A stretch of DNA of 64,000 bases from Heterodera schachtii (lineage: Eukaryota > Nematoda > Chromadorea > Rhabditida > Heteroderidae). This document shows, piece after piece, positions 32,597 to 45,800 of the stretch. How positions within the stretch are numbered: position 1 is the stretch's first letter; every line of letters begins with the position of its first letter. The notes beneath the pieces are model-generated. The model had not been told where the DNA came from and made no database searches. It saw only the letters and a program-made list of their open reading frames with translations. Position numbers and translations under genes: made by a program. The stretch lies in assembly GCA_023374025.1 (NCBI GenBank), contig SIJG01000019.1, forward strand, positions 679,889 to 743,888. The letters run 5' to 3'.

Positions 32597-35500
32597 CTGA
32601 TCATTTGTCACATACATATATTTTAATTTAATTTTGGTAAAAACAGAATTTCCTTTAATGAACGCATTTAGAAAAAACAATTAGGTAAATGTTCTAAAAT
32701 CAATTTTTTATCTTGCTTTTGTATTTAATTTATCATTATAAATAATTTTGACTTAAAAGTAAAGGAAAATTTGAATTTTTCAAATTTAATGGTCTGCCAT
32801 TTTCATTTTTGCTTACAGGGCCGGCAAAATAATATGGCTAATTTATTTCACAGTTCAGCTAAATTGTCCGTCCCTAGCGTTTTCTTTGATTAAAAATAGA
32901 CCTTTTTTTAATTTTAAATTCTTGAAAATTTAATAAGTTATTTTTATATTTTCTTTTCTTCGATTACAGTAATTTTTTTTTTTGCTTTTATAGCAATTAT
33001 GATTTATTTTTGATTTTATTCATTTAAAAAACTAAATTTTTTAAAATTAATTTTTATGAAATTCATTTATTTTTGTAGTCTTTTTGCCACATTATGGCGC
33101 TGAAAATTTTATCAAACTTTTGTGAATCTAGGTCAAAAAGTAATTGGCCAGTTATCTTTATATATTAATTTGATTTTTAAACTTTTTTTTTTATGCAAAT
33201 TACGTTTTAAAATATTTTTGTTGTTCCGAATACTTTTTATTAACCAAAGCATTATAAAGAATCAATAATTTTGTTCGGGTTCAAATTGAAATGTTTTATG
33301 AGCAATTCTCGCCCTAAAGCGTTTTTTGCGTACCTCTTTAATCATGCTTCTTTTTAAATTTAATTTAATGATTTCTATTCAAATAAATAAAATTTATATC
33401 AAAAAATCAATTCAAATTTTTTATTATTTAATATTGCAAGATTTCTTCTTTTATCTCATTAAAATTTTTCAAATGTTGTTTTGGATGAAATTTTATAATG
33501 TCAGATTTTTCCATTTTATGCGCTTGTATTTGACAAATTGGATTTATTTATTTTATTGATCAATAATTTATTGAATGCAATAATATTAAGTTTTAAAAAA
33601 TTATAATAATAAACATATATATATATATATATATTCTTTCTTAAATTTTTTATTTTTAGAAATTTAATTTACAATTAATTTAATTGTATAATTTTATAAT
33701 TTTTTGAGTTTATTTTAAATTGATGAAATGTTTTTGATAAAATATTTTAATGTTTTAAACAAATGTTTTCAATCGAGATTGTCAAGATCTTTTTTAAGAA
33801 AATTCCCTGTATTATTCTCATGTGTGTTAATTAATTATTCTATAAGAATTCTTGTTCTTCGTGAAATTGCCATGCAATGTACTCAATTTGGTGTAAAGCT
33901 GCTTTCTGATTTTGCCGTTAATTATGAATAAATTGTTTATTTTTTATTCTGAATTCATTTAATTTTGAACTATAACAAATGTACTAATTTTAAATTACGA
34001 CCCTTATTATAAAATTGTTTTCCCCGTTTCTCGAAGGTAAATTTGCAGTTACCCGAGTTTTAAATTATATTATTTAATTCGTATAATTTCATTTTTATTA
34101 AAAAAAATTTAAAACTTTTTTGTAAGTATATTATTTCATTATCTTAATTTCCAAATGACGCATAAATTTATCAACTTAGAGTATTTTTAAATTATTTTAT
34201 GTATAATTTTTTGTTTCTCTTGGCGCCAGGAGTCGACTTTCATCCCTCTGATTTTTAAATTTTGAACGAGGTGAAATTTTTTTGTGCCGTGGTACAAAAA
34301 TGTCTTCGCTGGTGACATTATGTATAATTTTGGACCAAAAATTCATTGTGCATTGAAACTTTGAAATTTTATTTATTGTTTTTAATTAATTCATTAATTA
34401 TTTTGTTATGTTTTCTTTCAAATATTATTTTTTCAGTTTTGTCTTGTTTGTCGTGTTAATCGCTTTAATTGGTATGATTCATATAGACAATTGATAAAAT
34501 ATAGGAAAATATTAGAGGAACAAAATTATTAGCTAATATCGATAAATTGCTGCATCGGCCAAATTTATATGTTCTCCGACAGTTAATAAAGAAAACAAAA
34601 AAGCGTAATTAATATTTTTCATTAAGTTAACATTAATATTAAGCTGGACCTTTAATTATGGTAAAACTTAAATTTTTTTTTTCAATTTTCAATTTTTTTT
34701 AATTGTCAATTTTTTAATTTGCAATACCATTTGTAAAAACACAACTTATATTAATTTTTATATGGAATTTATATTATGCAGAAATTTACTACTTTAAAAT
34801 ATTGCAGATTATAAGAACTGTTTAATATTTGAATTATGCTTAAACTCGTGTGTAGTTTCAAATGTTCCATCCAAACAAAGAAAATTATTTACTTATTTTT
34901 TATTATCTAATTAAAATATTGAATTAATAATTAACTTTTTTATACTTTAATAAAATAAATGTTGAAAATTAATATTAGATAGAGAACACCTAGAACTATT
35001 GAATAATACCATAAAATATTAATTTGGTGAGCTAGGTTATGAATTTTTGAGTGTTACATTTTTAGTATCAAATCCTTTGACAGATTTAATAAACGCTCTG
35101 GTCAAGACCATAATAATTAAATATTGTTATTATTATTTTATTTGTTCATTACATAATGTGCCTATCCGTTGAACAAATGTTATTAATCCAGCAGATTTGG
35201 TTTCTTTTGCGCTAAGTTATGAAAATTATGGCCAAGCTGTGCTGTTAAACTCCATTTTCTATGGATGAATGTGGAATAAAGAAAATTGTTTAATAGTTAA
35301 ATATTGTGGTCCCATAAAAAAGAAAATTTATTGTCAAAAGAAATGAAATGAAATAAAACAAATTAAAGATGACGACGGAGTCAGAGGAAGCGAAAATTGG
35401 AAGGAGCAAAAAACAAACAAACAAACAAACAAATATTACATCATTGTTATAGTAATGGCGCTTTATTTTTTTTATTTTAATCAAACGATCATTTATGATT

Positions 35501-36027
35501 TTAAGTTAATATTTGATAATAAATGTTAAAAAATATTTAATCATTTATTATTGCTAATATTTGGGCATAAATATAATTAGTGCATAATATTTTTCTTGCT
35601 GATATAGTTTGGTTTTTCTTCCTTGACAACATTACGACGTATAAGTATCGCGATTATATGTGCATTTATTATTGAAGTATTATTAAATAAATAAGCTTAA
35701 TCTTTCTATTCTTGAAAATTATTTCTTTTAAGATTTTAAATTTTTATTTTTATTGTTATTTTTTAACTCAAGTTCTTCGTAATTTTTAGCAAAAATTATT
35801 GTAGACTAATAAATTCACATGGATTCATTTATAAAACATTTTTAAATTTTTTTTTATTATCACTTTTTAATTTTATTAACATTTTTAATACCCTTAAACT
35901 TTGATTTAAATTAAATTCACATTCAATTCCATAAATTATTTTGAGAAATATTTTTAAAAAGAACAACAAATTATTCTAATGTTCCATTAAACGCTAAAAA
36001 ACCGCCGCACACTCGACTACGGCGGCC
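32597..36027. other. A+T-rich block with three weakly coding-like islands
   Basis: Short frames at 33728-33931 (ending REIAMQCTQFGVKLLSDFAV), 35030-35115 and 35173-35268 (NPADLVSFALSYENYGQAVL) look slightly more protein-like than the background, but none has a start, a domain or joined exons. TA (33615-33635) and AAAC (35407-35432) microsatellites are present. Confidence 0.4.
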
Positions 36028-36179
36028 AGTAGGTGGGGCGAGACTACGGGCTACGGAAGAAGTCCGCGCGTGATCCGCAGGCGGTTGAATGATTGGCGGG
36101 GGCCCTTCGGGCCCCCGCAGTCAACCGCCTGTGGCGCTCGTCAGACTTTTTTCTCCGCCCTCCGTCTCGCCCCACTACT
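36028..36179. repeat. 152-bp GC-rich palindrome with TTCG loop
   Basis: The outer arms are AGTAGGTGGGGCGAGAC (36028) and GTCTCGCCCCACTACT (ending 36179). Inner arms are CAGGCGGTTGA and TCAACCGCCTG, then CGGGGGCCC and GGGCCCCCG around TTCG at 36106-36109. Parts between the arms pair imperfectly. The GC content contrasts sharply with the A+T-rich flanks. It could be a foldback MITE or a structured RNA gene; no target duplication is visible. Confidence 0.9.
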
Positions 36180-36640
36180 TGCTCCGTCTTCGCATGCTCC
36201 CTTTTGCGAAAGTTAGATTGTCTTCGATTATTCTTTGATAATGAAGTATACGTCGGTTCGATTTCATTCCTTGATTTTTAGACTGCGTTACGAGCTTTCG
36301 AATGATACCAATTATTCAAAAATTTTTATTTAAAATTTCGAATTTTTGTTCGAATTCGTGTTCGGGATTCAGAATTTTGCAAAATAAAGGTCATACTCGT
36401 GATCAGCGCCACAAATTACAATAGAAAAATTATTTAAAATGTCTTTTGAGTGCTTTTTATAGTGCGGTCACTTGAGTCCCAGCTGAGTTTGGCACTCCAA
36501 TTCCGGCACTTTTTCAGCCTGAAAAAGGGCAAGCGCGCCCCTAATTCTATTTATCCAACCCATTTCAAACTTTTTTACATCGATTCTGACCGTTTTTAAG
36601 CATTTTTGAGTTTGGGGCCTATGATGAATATTTAACATTT
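36180..36640. other. Intergenic segment with the GATCAGCG module
   Basis: TTTGTTCGAATTCGTGTTCG (36345) through GTGATCAGCGCC (about 36402-36414) is a diverged copy of the module at 54300-54420 and 61085-61210. No gene seen. Confidence 0.55.
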
Positions 36641-36644
36641 TTTT

Positions 36645-36789
36645 AAATTAGGTTTACGTGTTTTGCTCCCTAAAAATCCTTATTAAAAAAATTTTAAATG
36701 CCTTTTTTCATGCCTTTTTTCGTTTTTTTTTTTTTGTGCCTATTAAAATGCCTTTTCACGATTTTTGATGCCTTTTTTGCGGTCTCTAT
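36645..36789. mobile_element. Right-end fragment of a GCCTTTTTT-family hAT-like element
   Basis: TTTTGCTCCCTAAAAAT through repeated ATGCCTTTTTT words to GCGGTCTCTA parallels 8195-8325 and 32510-32596. The left half is absent. Confidence 0.65.
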
Positions 36790-37640
36790 TTATCACTATG
36801 GCTCCAAAATAACGAAATAGGAAAAGATGAAAAGGAATTCGTGAAAATTTCAACGAAAAGCTATTCAATAACATTAAGATTTTGATTTTTTATTTTATTT
36901 CGTAATTCCATATTTACCAGTGCTTTTTCGATTTTCATCTAAAATTTTACAAATTTACCACCCAATTTCAATCTTTTGAGCCCTTTTTTGAATTCTCTGG
37001 TTTTCAAAATTCATTAAATTTTGATCTTTTCTCGAAAAATGTTTAGAAAATAAGAAATGATTATTATAATTTATTTGTTATTTTTAGCATATGTTATTGC
37101 AAAAGTAAAATATTTTCATATTATCTGATTAAAATATCAGCTAAATATATTTTTATAAAATATTCTTTTCTTTTTAGCCATTACTCTTTTTTCCATTTAT
37201 TGGTTTTAAAAATTATCCTCATTTCTTAATCAAAATGATAAAATTCATTTATTTAGTTTGATAATTAAATCATACTATTCTTCCAACTTTCACATCAATG
37301 AATGCGAGCAATTGTTTTTAGATAACAATGTTTTACTTCCAAATATTTTTTTTAATCTTTTTTTATATCAAAATGTATATGTACCAGCAAATTGAATTAT
37401 TTTAAAATTAGTTCACCATGACTAATATTTTTATAAAATTTTATAAAAAGTGATCGCTTCTCCCCGGAGTTTTTCCGATTCCCCCACACAAACGAAATTC
37501 GGGCGGGGCAAAGACAATGAGAAATGGTAACAGTTGGCGAAAACAAAGTGAGGGAAGAGATGAGATGGGCCAATTGAACTTAATCAGAGACAGAAAATGA
37601 GGTGGTGAAGGCCAAATGAATTTGGCCTAAAATTATAATA
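36790..37640. other. A+T-rich block, no gene seen
   Basis: A purine-rich stretch of moderate GC at 37450-37620 includes GCCAAATGAATTTGGC, a small perfect hairpin (37610-37625). Its function is unknown. Confidence 0.45.
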
Positions 37641-37644
37641 CGTT

Positions 37645-38120
37645 TTTTTTAACAGCATTTTTTGTGATGTAATTCAAAAGTTTCATGAGGAAACACAGAA
37701 TTTGTACTTTATATTTTATTATTTATATAATTAAAAAATTATGAACTGAGATAATATCAATTTATAATTGTTATTTTCAATATTCTTTATGACAACTAGG
37801 TATGTAATAATGAGCTTTAAGTATTTTTGGTTTTATTTAATGTTTCAAAAGTCTTATATAGATGTCATTTTAAATTCACCTGCCTTCAGATGTTTCAACT
37901 TTTTTTCTTATGTTTTTCTTTGAATATTTTAGCTTTATTTTGTTTTGTTCATTTTAATATTTTTATTTTTTAACCGAAAAATCAATAGCATCTTCTTGGT
38001 CGTCGTTGAAGCGCCGTTTGCAACAACAAACATTTATTATAACATTGATTATTTAGTAATTAATTTATTAAAATCTCTCGTTGTGTTAGTTATCCAATTC
38101 AAAATCACACTGATGGACGT
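37645..38120. repeat. Long-range duplicate of 44025-44745
   Basis: GTAATTCAAAAG, AATAATGAGCTTTAAGTATT, GATGTCATTTTAAATTCA, CGTTGAAGCGCCGTT and TAATTAATTTATTAAAATCT appear in the same order in both. A 70-codon frame (37945-38157) crosses the island but is not conserved in the other copy, arguing against a gene. Confidence 0.85.
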
Positions 38121-38159
38121 TAATTATGTCCCGCATTATTTTACCGATATATTTTAAAT

Positions 38160-41126
38160 TTATTTTATTTAAGTGATTTATTTTTTGCTTTTAATGCATT
38201 TTTCGATAGATAATATTATTTTGCTTTTTTCAAAATAGAAAAAACATTTTATATTCCTATGTTTGAGGAGCATTTTCAAAGGCTTTCAGACTATTTGAGT
38301 AGTTTAAATTTTTTATAAATATTATTAAAAAATATACTTATTAGTAGTTCAATACTGTTAATGAAATTTACCTTATGAATTTAAACTGTGAAAAATTCAA
38401 TTGTCCTTAAAATTTTTAAAATTTTACCCAAAAATTCCCTAACATTTTTCTTAGAAATCCCTTGTATCCATTTTCCTTAAAATTTTTCTCATCACAAAAT
38501 TTAACCCAAAATAATAAATAATTTACCATCAATTTGTGTGCTAATTTTGTTAAGTTTAATATAATTGTTTTTAATTTTTTACAACCAGTTTTTTCTTTAA
38601 TTTTTCGTCAAAAACAATTAATTTCAATCAATATGATATTAATTTACTTTTGTTTTTACATGTAAGTATTAACTAACTATCATCATCCGGGAGGAGGCTA
38701 GGGAGTTTATCCTCCGCTGCGCTACCCTATCTCTAGCATTGTTAATACCGAGTCGCGCGAGTGTTAAGGCTAAGGATTAATTTTAAAAGAAACTGAATTG
38801 TTTATACGGATACTTAGCCCTAGTAACTTTGTAATATGGATTTACCAGCAGATAAATGAAATTGCAACCAAACTATTGCGAATAATTCCATATTCGTAAA
38901 TTTGTATTATTTATCTAAATTTTGGTTTTTTCTTCCATATATCTGCAATTTTTATTTTATATCAAAAATTAACTAATTCATTATTTTGTTAACTCTTTCA
39001 AATCAGGCACTGGGCAATTTAAATCCTGTAAATCCGCAATTGCTTTAAAAATAATTCACGATCTTTGATTTATTTAAAAAATTATTGTTATTAGCTTTTA
39101 CTTTATACACTTTCAATAAAAATTTATTTGATTTCGAATGACTTACCTAAATAATATAGATTTAGCTATTTTTTTTGTGTTAATGTTTAATTTGCATCTT
39201 AATGATGCAAAAAAATATTTTTTGTTTGATTTCTTCTTTTTACCGTTTTTTATGCATACCTTTATCCGATTATTTTTATAAAAATCTCTCCCACGTTCAG
39301 GCTACTTTGTATAAACTAGGGTAACAAAACTTGCCTATTATTTAATTTTTTTTAAATTCTACTTATTTTTGACTTTTTAAATATATGTAAAAATGATTTT
39401 TATATTTTTTATCTAATTTTATATTTCTTGTTTTTATTTTATTCAATTTTCTTGAATTATTTTTCTTGCTAGTGCGTGTCAACATTCGTGGTTTGCGATA
39501 GTTGTTCCTTCGCTTTTAAAAACTATGATATTTATTTGAGCTCATTAGTTCACCATTCTTTTTTCAGGTAATATTAAAGTAATTTAATAATTAATTATTG
39601 AAAAATTAATTTCTAATAGTATTAATTAATTTTATGTTTGCTTTTTAAGTACCTTTAATAAAAATTGCTTTGCTAATTTTCATTAATTTGCTTAATTTTT
39701 ATTTTTTTACTTTAATATTTTAGTTTTTTTTTTATCAAACTTTTTTATTTTTATTGTTACGAATACTACGGTATTTGAGCACTTAAAGTTAAAAAAGATT
39801 CATCTAATTAACATAAATTAAAAACATATTTAATATACTTCCACTTAATACTTTTCTTGTAGTCAGGACTATTATGCAGATAGTTATTTTCCAATCCAAA
39901 AAATATTATATTTTTCGAAATTTAAAATTTAATTTTACAGTACAGTTAATCTTTTTCATAGGTGGCGTTGTTGGCGCTTTTCTTTAACAATTTTCATTTT
40001 TATAACATTTGGGGTTTAAACCAAGTTTCGGTGATTACTATTGTTTTTGGTTTTATTAATTGCTCATTCCATTAGGTTGTTACTTATTCATCTGATTTTT
40101 GTGTAGCGATTCAAATATTATTTTGAACTTTCTAATTTTTTGTAAATTTATTTTCTTAGCCGTTAATATGAATTATAAAATCTGCTTTTCATTTCAATTA
40201 GATTATAAATTTTATCTTTAAACCCACAATATTATTGTGATAAATAAATAAATTTTAAAGATAAACTTTTGTTAATTCTTCATTATTCTCTGACTTTTTG
40301 ATTAAAATATATAAATTTAATTAATATGACAATTTTATTATATTGAAATTTTCTTCATGGCTACTTTCTTACCCTTTAGGGTGCATGAGTATCCATCTTC
40401 AAAAGAAATATTTTAAGATTTCTTGTTCTTGTTACGTACACATGATCAAGTTCAAATCCATGTCGCTTATAATTTGTTTATATTTTTGTGTATTTTTAAG
40501 CTAAAATTATAATTTTATGTTTCTATTTATTTAATTTTTTATTTTGAATAATTTATTTTTTTTAATCTTTAATTGGAAAGATTAAATTTAGAAATTTTTA
40601 GCAATTGATGGATCTCATGGATAAAATAATATAAATAAATTTGTTGCCATTTTTATTTATTTATATTATTTATGATTTTTTCATTAAACGTATTTATGCT
40701 CTATTCCGAAAGGTCAATGTTTCAATTCTCATGTTCTAATATATTCAAATTTTTAAGAAAATGAACATGAATTTTGGTATATTTTTTATTTTAATTATTT
40801 ACTTAAGTTTTTAATTGGCGTTAATTGTTTTAAAATATTTCGTGAACTATTCATGTTCTGAATAAATTTCACTGCATTTATTTTTGAGAGAATTGAGTAA
40901 AGTTATTCTAGTTCAATCAACGTCTTAAGCTCAGTTTTGTAGGGCCTTATTTATTGAAAGATTTTATATAATTACTATTTGATACAAAATTTGAGAATTC
41001 GCGAAATTATGTAATTTGTTTAACGAAAAAACAATTTATTTTAATTAATTGAGAGGCAGTAAACAGGATTCCATATTTCCAATTTATTTTGATAGTTTTT
41101 AAACTAGAATTAAAAGTTTTAATTAA
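38160..41126. other. A+T-rich block with one GC island
   Basis: The island 38685-38780 (CCGGGAGGAGGCTAGGGAG, TCCTCCGCTGCGC, GAGTCGCGCGAG) is unlike its surroundings and has no open frame of note. Nothing else stands out. Confidence 0.45.
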
Positions 41127-41298
41127 CAGGGTTCGAGCCCTGCCCCCGTCCCCGGGGACTGGACAGGTTTTTTTGCCTCAACCCTGCCAATGCCCCCCAC
41201 CCCTAAGGATTCGGTTTTTCATAGATCAGCGCGATGTGTAGGGATACATTGTTTAGGTTTTAATTTAGGTTTTTATTTTTAACGGGACTCAAACCCTA
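41127..41298. mobile_element. Small hAT-like MITE, 172 bp
   Basis: The left end CAGGGTTCGAGCCCTG and the complement of the right end, TAGGGTTTGAGTCCCG, match at 12 of 16 positions, and both fit the YARNG start of hAT elements. C-rich words (CCCCCGTCCCCGGGG, CCCCCCACCCC) follow the left end. The 8-bp flanks (TTAATTAA and TAGTTAAC) do not match, so the class is inferred from the termini only. GGTTCGAGCC here mimics a tRNA box B. Confidence 0.5.
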
Positions 41299-44020
41299 TA
41301 GTTAACTATTTCTAATTAACGTAAATTGCATATTCATATCAATGGTTATTTTCTGTGGAATTTCTTAGTATTTTACCTCATAAAATTCAATGTTACTTTA
41401 AAGTTAAAAGTATTATTTTAATTAGAAAAAATAACGATTATTTTAAATAAAGCAAATAATTTTTTAATTCTCGAAAATAAATTTAAAAAATAATATTTTT
41501 AATTTTTATTCTTTATTTATTTTAATGTTTTTGTTTTAAAATTATAAAATTATTATTTTTTTGTTATTTCTATTTTTTGTTTTAATGAATAATATTGTTT
41601 TTATTTTAAAATTTCAAATGGAAATAATTACATGCTTGAGACGGGAATTTTATGATGTATTTGGTTAACGCCAATCCGCGAGAGAAGACAAAAATATTAG
41701 TGAATCTCTTATATTTTATTTTCGATGACACGTGATGATCTTTCGTTTGTTTTATTAATAATTTAGTGTTATTAGAATAATGATTTTTTGCAAATTTCTT
41801 ATTTTACAATAAATGATTCGTTCTTTAGTATCATGCGGAATTATGTCCTATAGGGAAACAATTTTGAATTTTTGCAACAGTTTGTTTTCTTTTTTTCATA
41901 ATTAGCTTTTAAAAATTTCAAAATAAATTATCTATTTTTATTTGTTTTTTTTATTTTTATTTGTTTTTATTATTTAACATTTATTTTTTGATAAATAAAA
42001 CATGCTATTGCCTCTATTATTTTCATTTTTTCGATATTTAAAATTTAATTCCTGTATTTTTGTTTTGTTAGAATAAGAATGTTGCGAATTCTTTTTATAT
42101 TTTTTTTGCTGCAACGATGGCATGTCCTATCTCGTGGGCAGCTAAGTCCTAGTTGTCTTTTTTTTTTGAATTTGACTCGAAGGCAAAATTTGCAGCTGCT
42201 GAGCTTTAAATTATTTCATTTTTATTGGTTTTTAAAAACTAATTTTTTAATTTTATTTTTATCGCTGTGTTGTTTATGTCTAAATTTTTTTTTAATTATT
42301 TTAAAAAATAACTTAATACTTAGGTTTTTAGGAACAATTTATTTTGGATAAGAAATTCTTATCCCATTTTTTAAAATTATATTTATATTTTTTCGAATTT
42401 TTTCTTCTTATATAATGTTTTAAAATACATTTATTTTCGATTTGTTTATTTTTTCATTGAATCATTTATTTTTTTTTAAATTAAATTTTATTCAGTCGAA
42501 TATCGATGCTATGTAATTTAATTTTATAAAAATGATAAAATCTTTGTAAGATTTAATAATATAATTTTGTTTCGACATAAAAATTAATGTAGTCTTGAGC
42601 ATAAAAATATGGTATTTTGCACTGAGAATTTGCATTTTTAATTAATTTTGTAAATTATGAACGGAATTTTGGTTCCGATGGTGCTGAAGTTTGCTTGGCA
42701 TTATTTTTTATTGAGCAAGACTCTGAAGTTTAATTATATTTAAATTATTGAAATTTAATTATTTTTAATTTATTATTGAAGTACTTTTATTTTACTGCAT
42801 GGAGTTGTTAATTGCTTTCTTATTAGTCATTTATTGCATAATCACAATTGGATTATTTATAAATAAAATAATCGATAATATTTAAGTATATTTTGATTTT
42901 GTTTTAAAAAACTAATATAAGAAATGTTATTTTTATCGCTGTGTTGTTTATGTGAGATTCTCGAAATTTAAATTTTTCGATAGAGTATTAGTATATTTTA
43001 TTTAATTTTTTTATAATTAATTTCCCGATTTTATTAATTTTTTTTTTTTATATCTTTTTGGCTTTTATCAGAAAATTTATTTATTAATTTGAACTTATTA
43101 AGCTTTAAATTTTGAAATATTTTATGGATCCTGGCTGTTGAATTTCCACATTTTCAAAACATCATTTTTCTAAAGTTAAATTTAATTATACCTTGATTTT
43201 TCTAATAAATAAATTTTTCAATGGATTAAATTTTTTATAAAGGGGTTTAATTAATTATTTTTAATGGTATAGTGAAATTACATATTTTATTTAATTTTTA
43301 GTAAATATTCAATATTTTAATACAATTAAATTTTCATACAGCGGAAATTATTTAACATATTATACTAAGTTCTTTCTATGGTTATAAATATATTTTAATG
43401 AATATTCAATACTGAATTTTAATTTTGATATATTGGCAAATAAAGTTCGTTTTGTGTAGACAGACTTTTTAGTCTATTCGCATTTTAAATTTAGTGATTT
43501 GCAAGATTAAAATGCTAAGAATTATCGTAAGCAATAAACTGAATCAAAAAATTAACGAAAATTTTTTATTCTTTTACGAATTTATTTTAAATTTTGAGTT
43601 TCGTTTTTATAATTATTTTTTCCTCTGTGACTAACTCTTTATTAAATGGATTTTTTTGTTTCTTCTTTTTTAAATCCCTATAAGAGTTACGTTTTTTAAA
43701 AACATTACATATTTGATATTAAAACATACCATAAACATTTTTCCATATTTTCATTGGTTTTTCAATGATAAATAATCTTAATTTTTAGTAAACTTATGTT
43801 ATTTTTATTCATTAAACCATAATAATACTGTACCCCAAATGATACCGTTGATAGTCTATGTGCAAGGCTTTTTAAATGCCTAATTAAAAGGAATTCTTCA
43901 TCTGCTAACCCCCTTTATTAAACATTTTTTGGTTTAAAGATTTGGAAAAACTGACAAAAAGGATAAAAAATCTTTTTAAAGTCTCGCCGCAACTGTGGGT
44001 TACTAATTTAAACCCTTAGA
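41299..44020. other. A+T-rich block, no gene supported
   Basis: The 24-mer beginning TTTTTATCGCTGTGTTGTTT occurs at 42256 and again at 42931, so a local duplication is present. A 90-codon frame (42079-42351) is dominated by Leu and Phe. An island at 43985 reads VSPQLWVTNLNP and resembles one at 44930. Confidence 0.4.
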
Positions 44021-44024
44021 TTTT

Positions 44025-44745
44025 ATGTGGTGTAATTCAAAAGGTTCCATGAGATATTTAATTATTTATATAATTTAAAATTATTAACTAAAATAATATC
44101 AATTTAAAAATTGGTTCTTTACGTACAACTTTGTAATAATGAGCTTTAAGTATTTTTGGTTTTACTTATTATATGTTCCAAAATATTGGCTTATTTTTAT
44201 TGTAAATTAACCTGATTCTATTAAGCAGTCTGTTCAATTTTATTTATTGAAATGATAATTTTAGTTTAACTTTCATTATGCCTTATATAGGTGTCATTTT
44301 AAATTCATATGCCTTCATAGGTACATATATTTTTAATATTTTATCCTGAAAAATCAACAGCGTTGAAGCGCCGTTACCAATTACAAAAATTTTAATTAAT
44401 TCGCCCATTTAGAAGGCCTAGTCGCACGCGCTCCCGATTTCTCCCACGCAATTTATTGAGTTTCTTCCAGTTTCTGTTGATTCATACAATGGAAAGTATT
44501 TAATGAGTAAGTTAATAATTAAACTTTCATATTTCTCATTTCAATTTATTATAACTTTTATATTATTACTTTATTTTAAATATTTAAATTATCAAGAATG
44601 AGAATTTAATTTATATTAATTTTATTTGCGCTTTATACTCTGTTAAATTTTCACACACAAATATTTTATTTTAAGAAAAGTTAATTATTATTTAGTAATT
44701 AATTTATTAAAATCTCTCTTATTGGTTATTCCTATTAATTAATGT
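44025..44745. repeat. Long-range duplicate of 37645-38120, longer form
   Basis: Matches the earlier copy but has extra segments at about 44175-44275 and 44400-44680. The second contains a GC-rich island (AGGCCTAGTCGCACGCGCTC). Confidence 0.8.
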
Positions 44746-45800
44746 ACCGCATTTTAAGACTCTCTTCAATAATTTAAAATCATTTACTTTTTCATAAATA
44801 TTTTTGTAGTCTTTGAAACCAATAAATTAAAAGATATAATAAATAATCTAAGCTGAAAATATAAACACGAGTAGTTCCTGGAATACATAATAACTTTTAT
44901 AATATGTTTAGGAATGTTGCGAATGTTTCGCCGGAACTGTGGATGAATATACCTTAATTAACGGATTGATTCCAGTACCAAGATCTTTATGACTTGTTTA
45001 TATTTTAATTTATCATAATTGGAAAATTTGGTCTATTTCTATTTTAAATTTTTGAATGATAACCATTTAAATTAATTTGTCAATAAATATCTTCCATTTT
45101 TAAATACCGATTTCTATTTTCATTTTATGGCAATTAGATCATGATGTAAAAAATAATTTCATTTAACAATTTTTCTGAAAAAAAAAAACTCTTTTTTTTG
45201 CGATTATATTTTTAATTTGGATTTTTATTTTAATTATGATTTAATAATATATGTTAAGAGATTATATTGTTAAATATGAATTATTTGTTAAATATTATTT
45301 ATGTTTTTTTTCAAATTGAGTTTTTATTGAAAATTATGTTAAGATGGATTTGATGATAAAAACTTGAATAATATTTAGCGTTATAAATAAGAATAATCAT
45401 TTTTGAAAAATTTAAAAGACAATTTATACAGAATATTATAAATTTCATTAATTATTCGCCAGCCTTAATTTTTTTTTTAAACTAATAAAAAAAATTCCCT
45501 AACGAATTGTCCGAGCATAGTCGAAAGCTTAATCTTAATTTATTCACTTTTCTATAAAAAGAAATAAAAGCAATTTTTTATTCGCTCTTTTGTTCTTTGT
45601 TAAATTAAAGAATTTTAGCATTCTTTTTTTTTTATTTTGAAATTATGGCTACGGACTGAAGCGGCAAGGTGAATTTTTTAACGATTAAATAAATTGTTTT
45701 TCGACCCAGAGAAAATAAGTGTAATCTATTTTTAAAATTTACGGTATAAATTAAGTTCGTTGAGTTATTTCTAAGCATTAGATCTTTTGTTTATAATTAT
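44746..45800. other. A+T-rich block, no gene seen
   Basis: The island at 44915-44990 reads NVSPELWMNIP then stops, parallel to 43985. No further support. ATAATTAT at 45793-45800 is the left target copy of the next element. Confidence 0.4.

Noticed and set aside
41127..41140. GGTTCGAGCC as a tRNA B box
   Set aside because: It is the terminal inverted repeat of a small element and no cloverleaf can be drawn.
42079..42351. 90-codon frame as a small membrane protein
   Set aside because: Leu/Phe composition follows from T-rich DNA; no conserved relative in the window.
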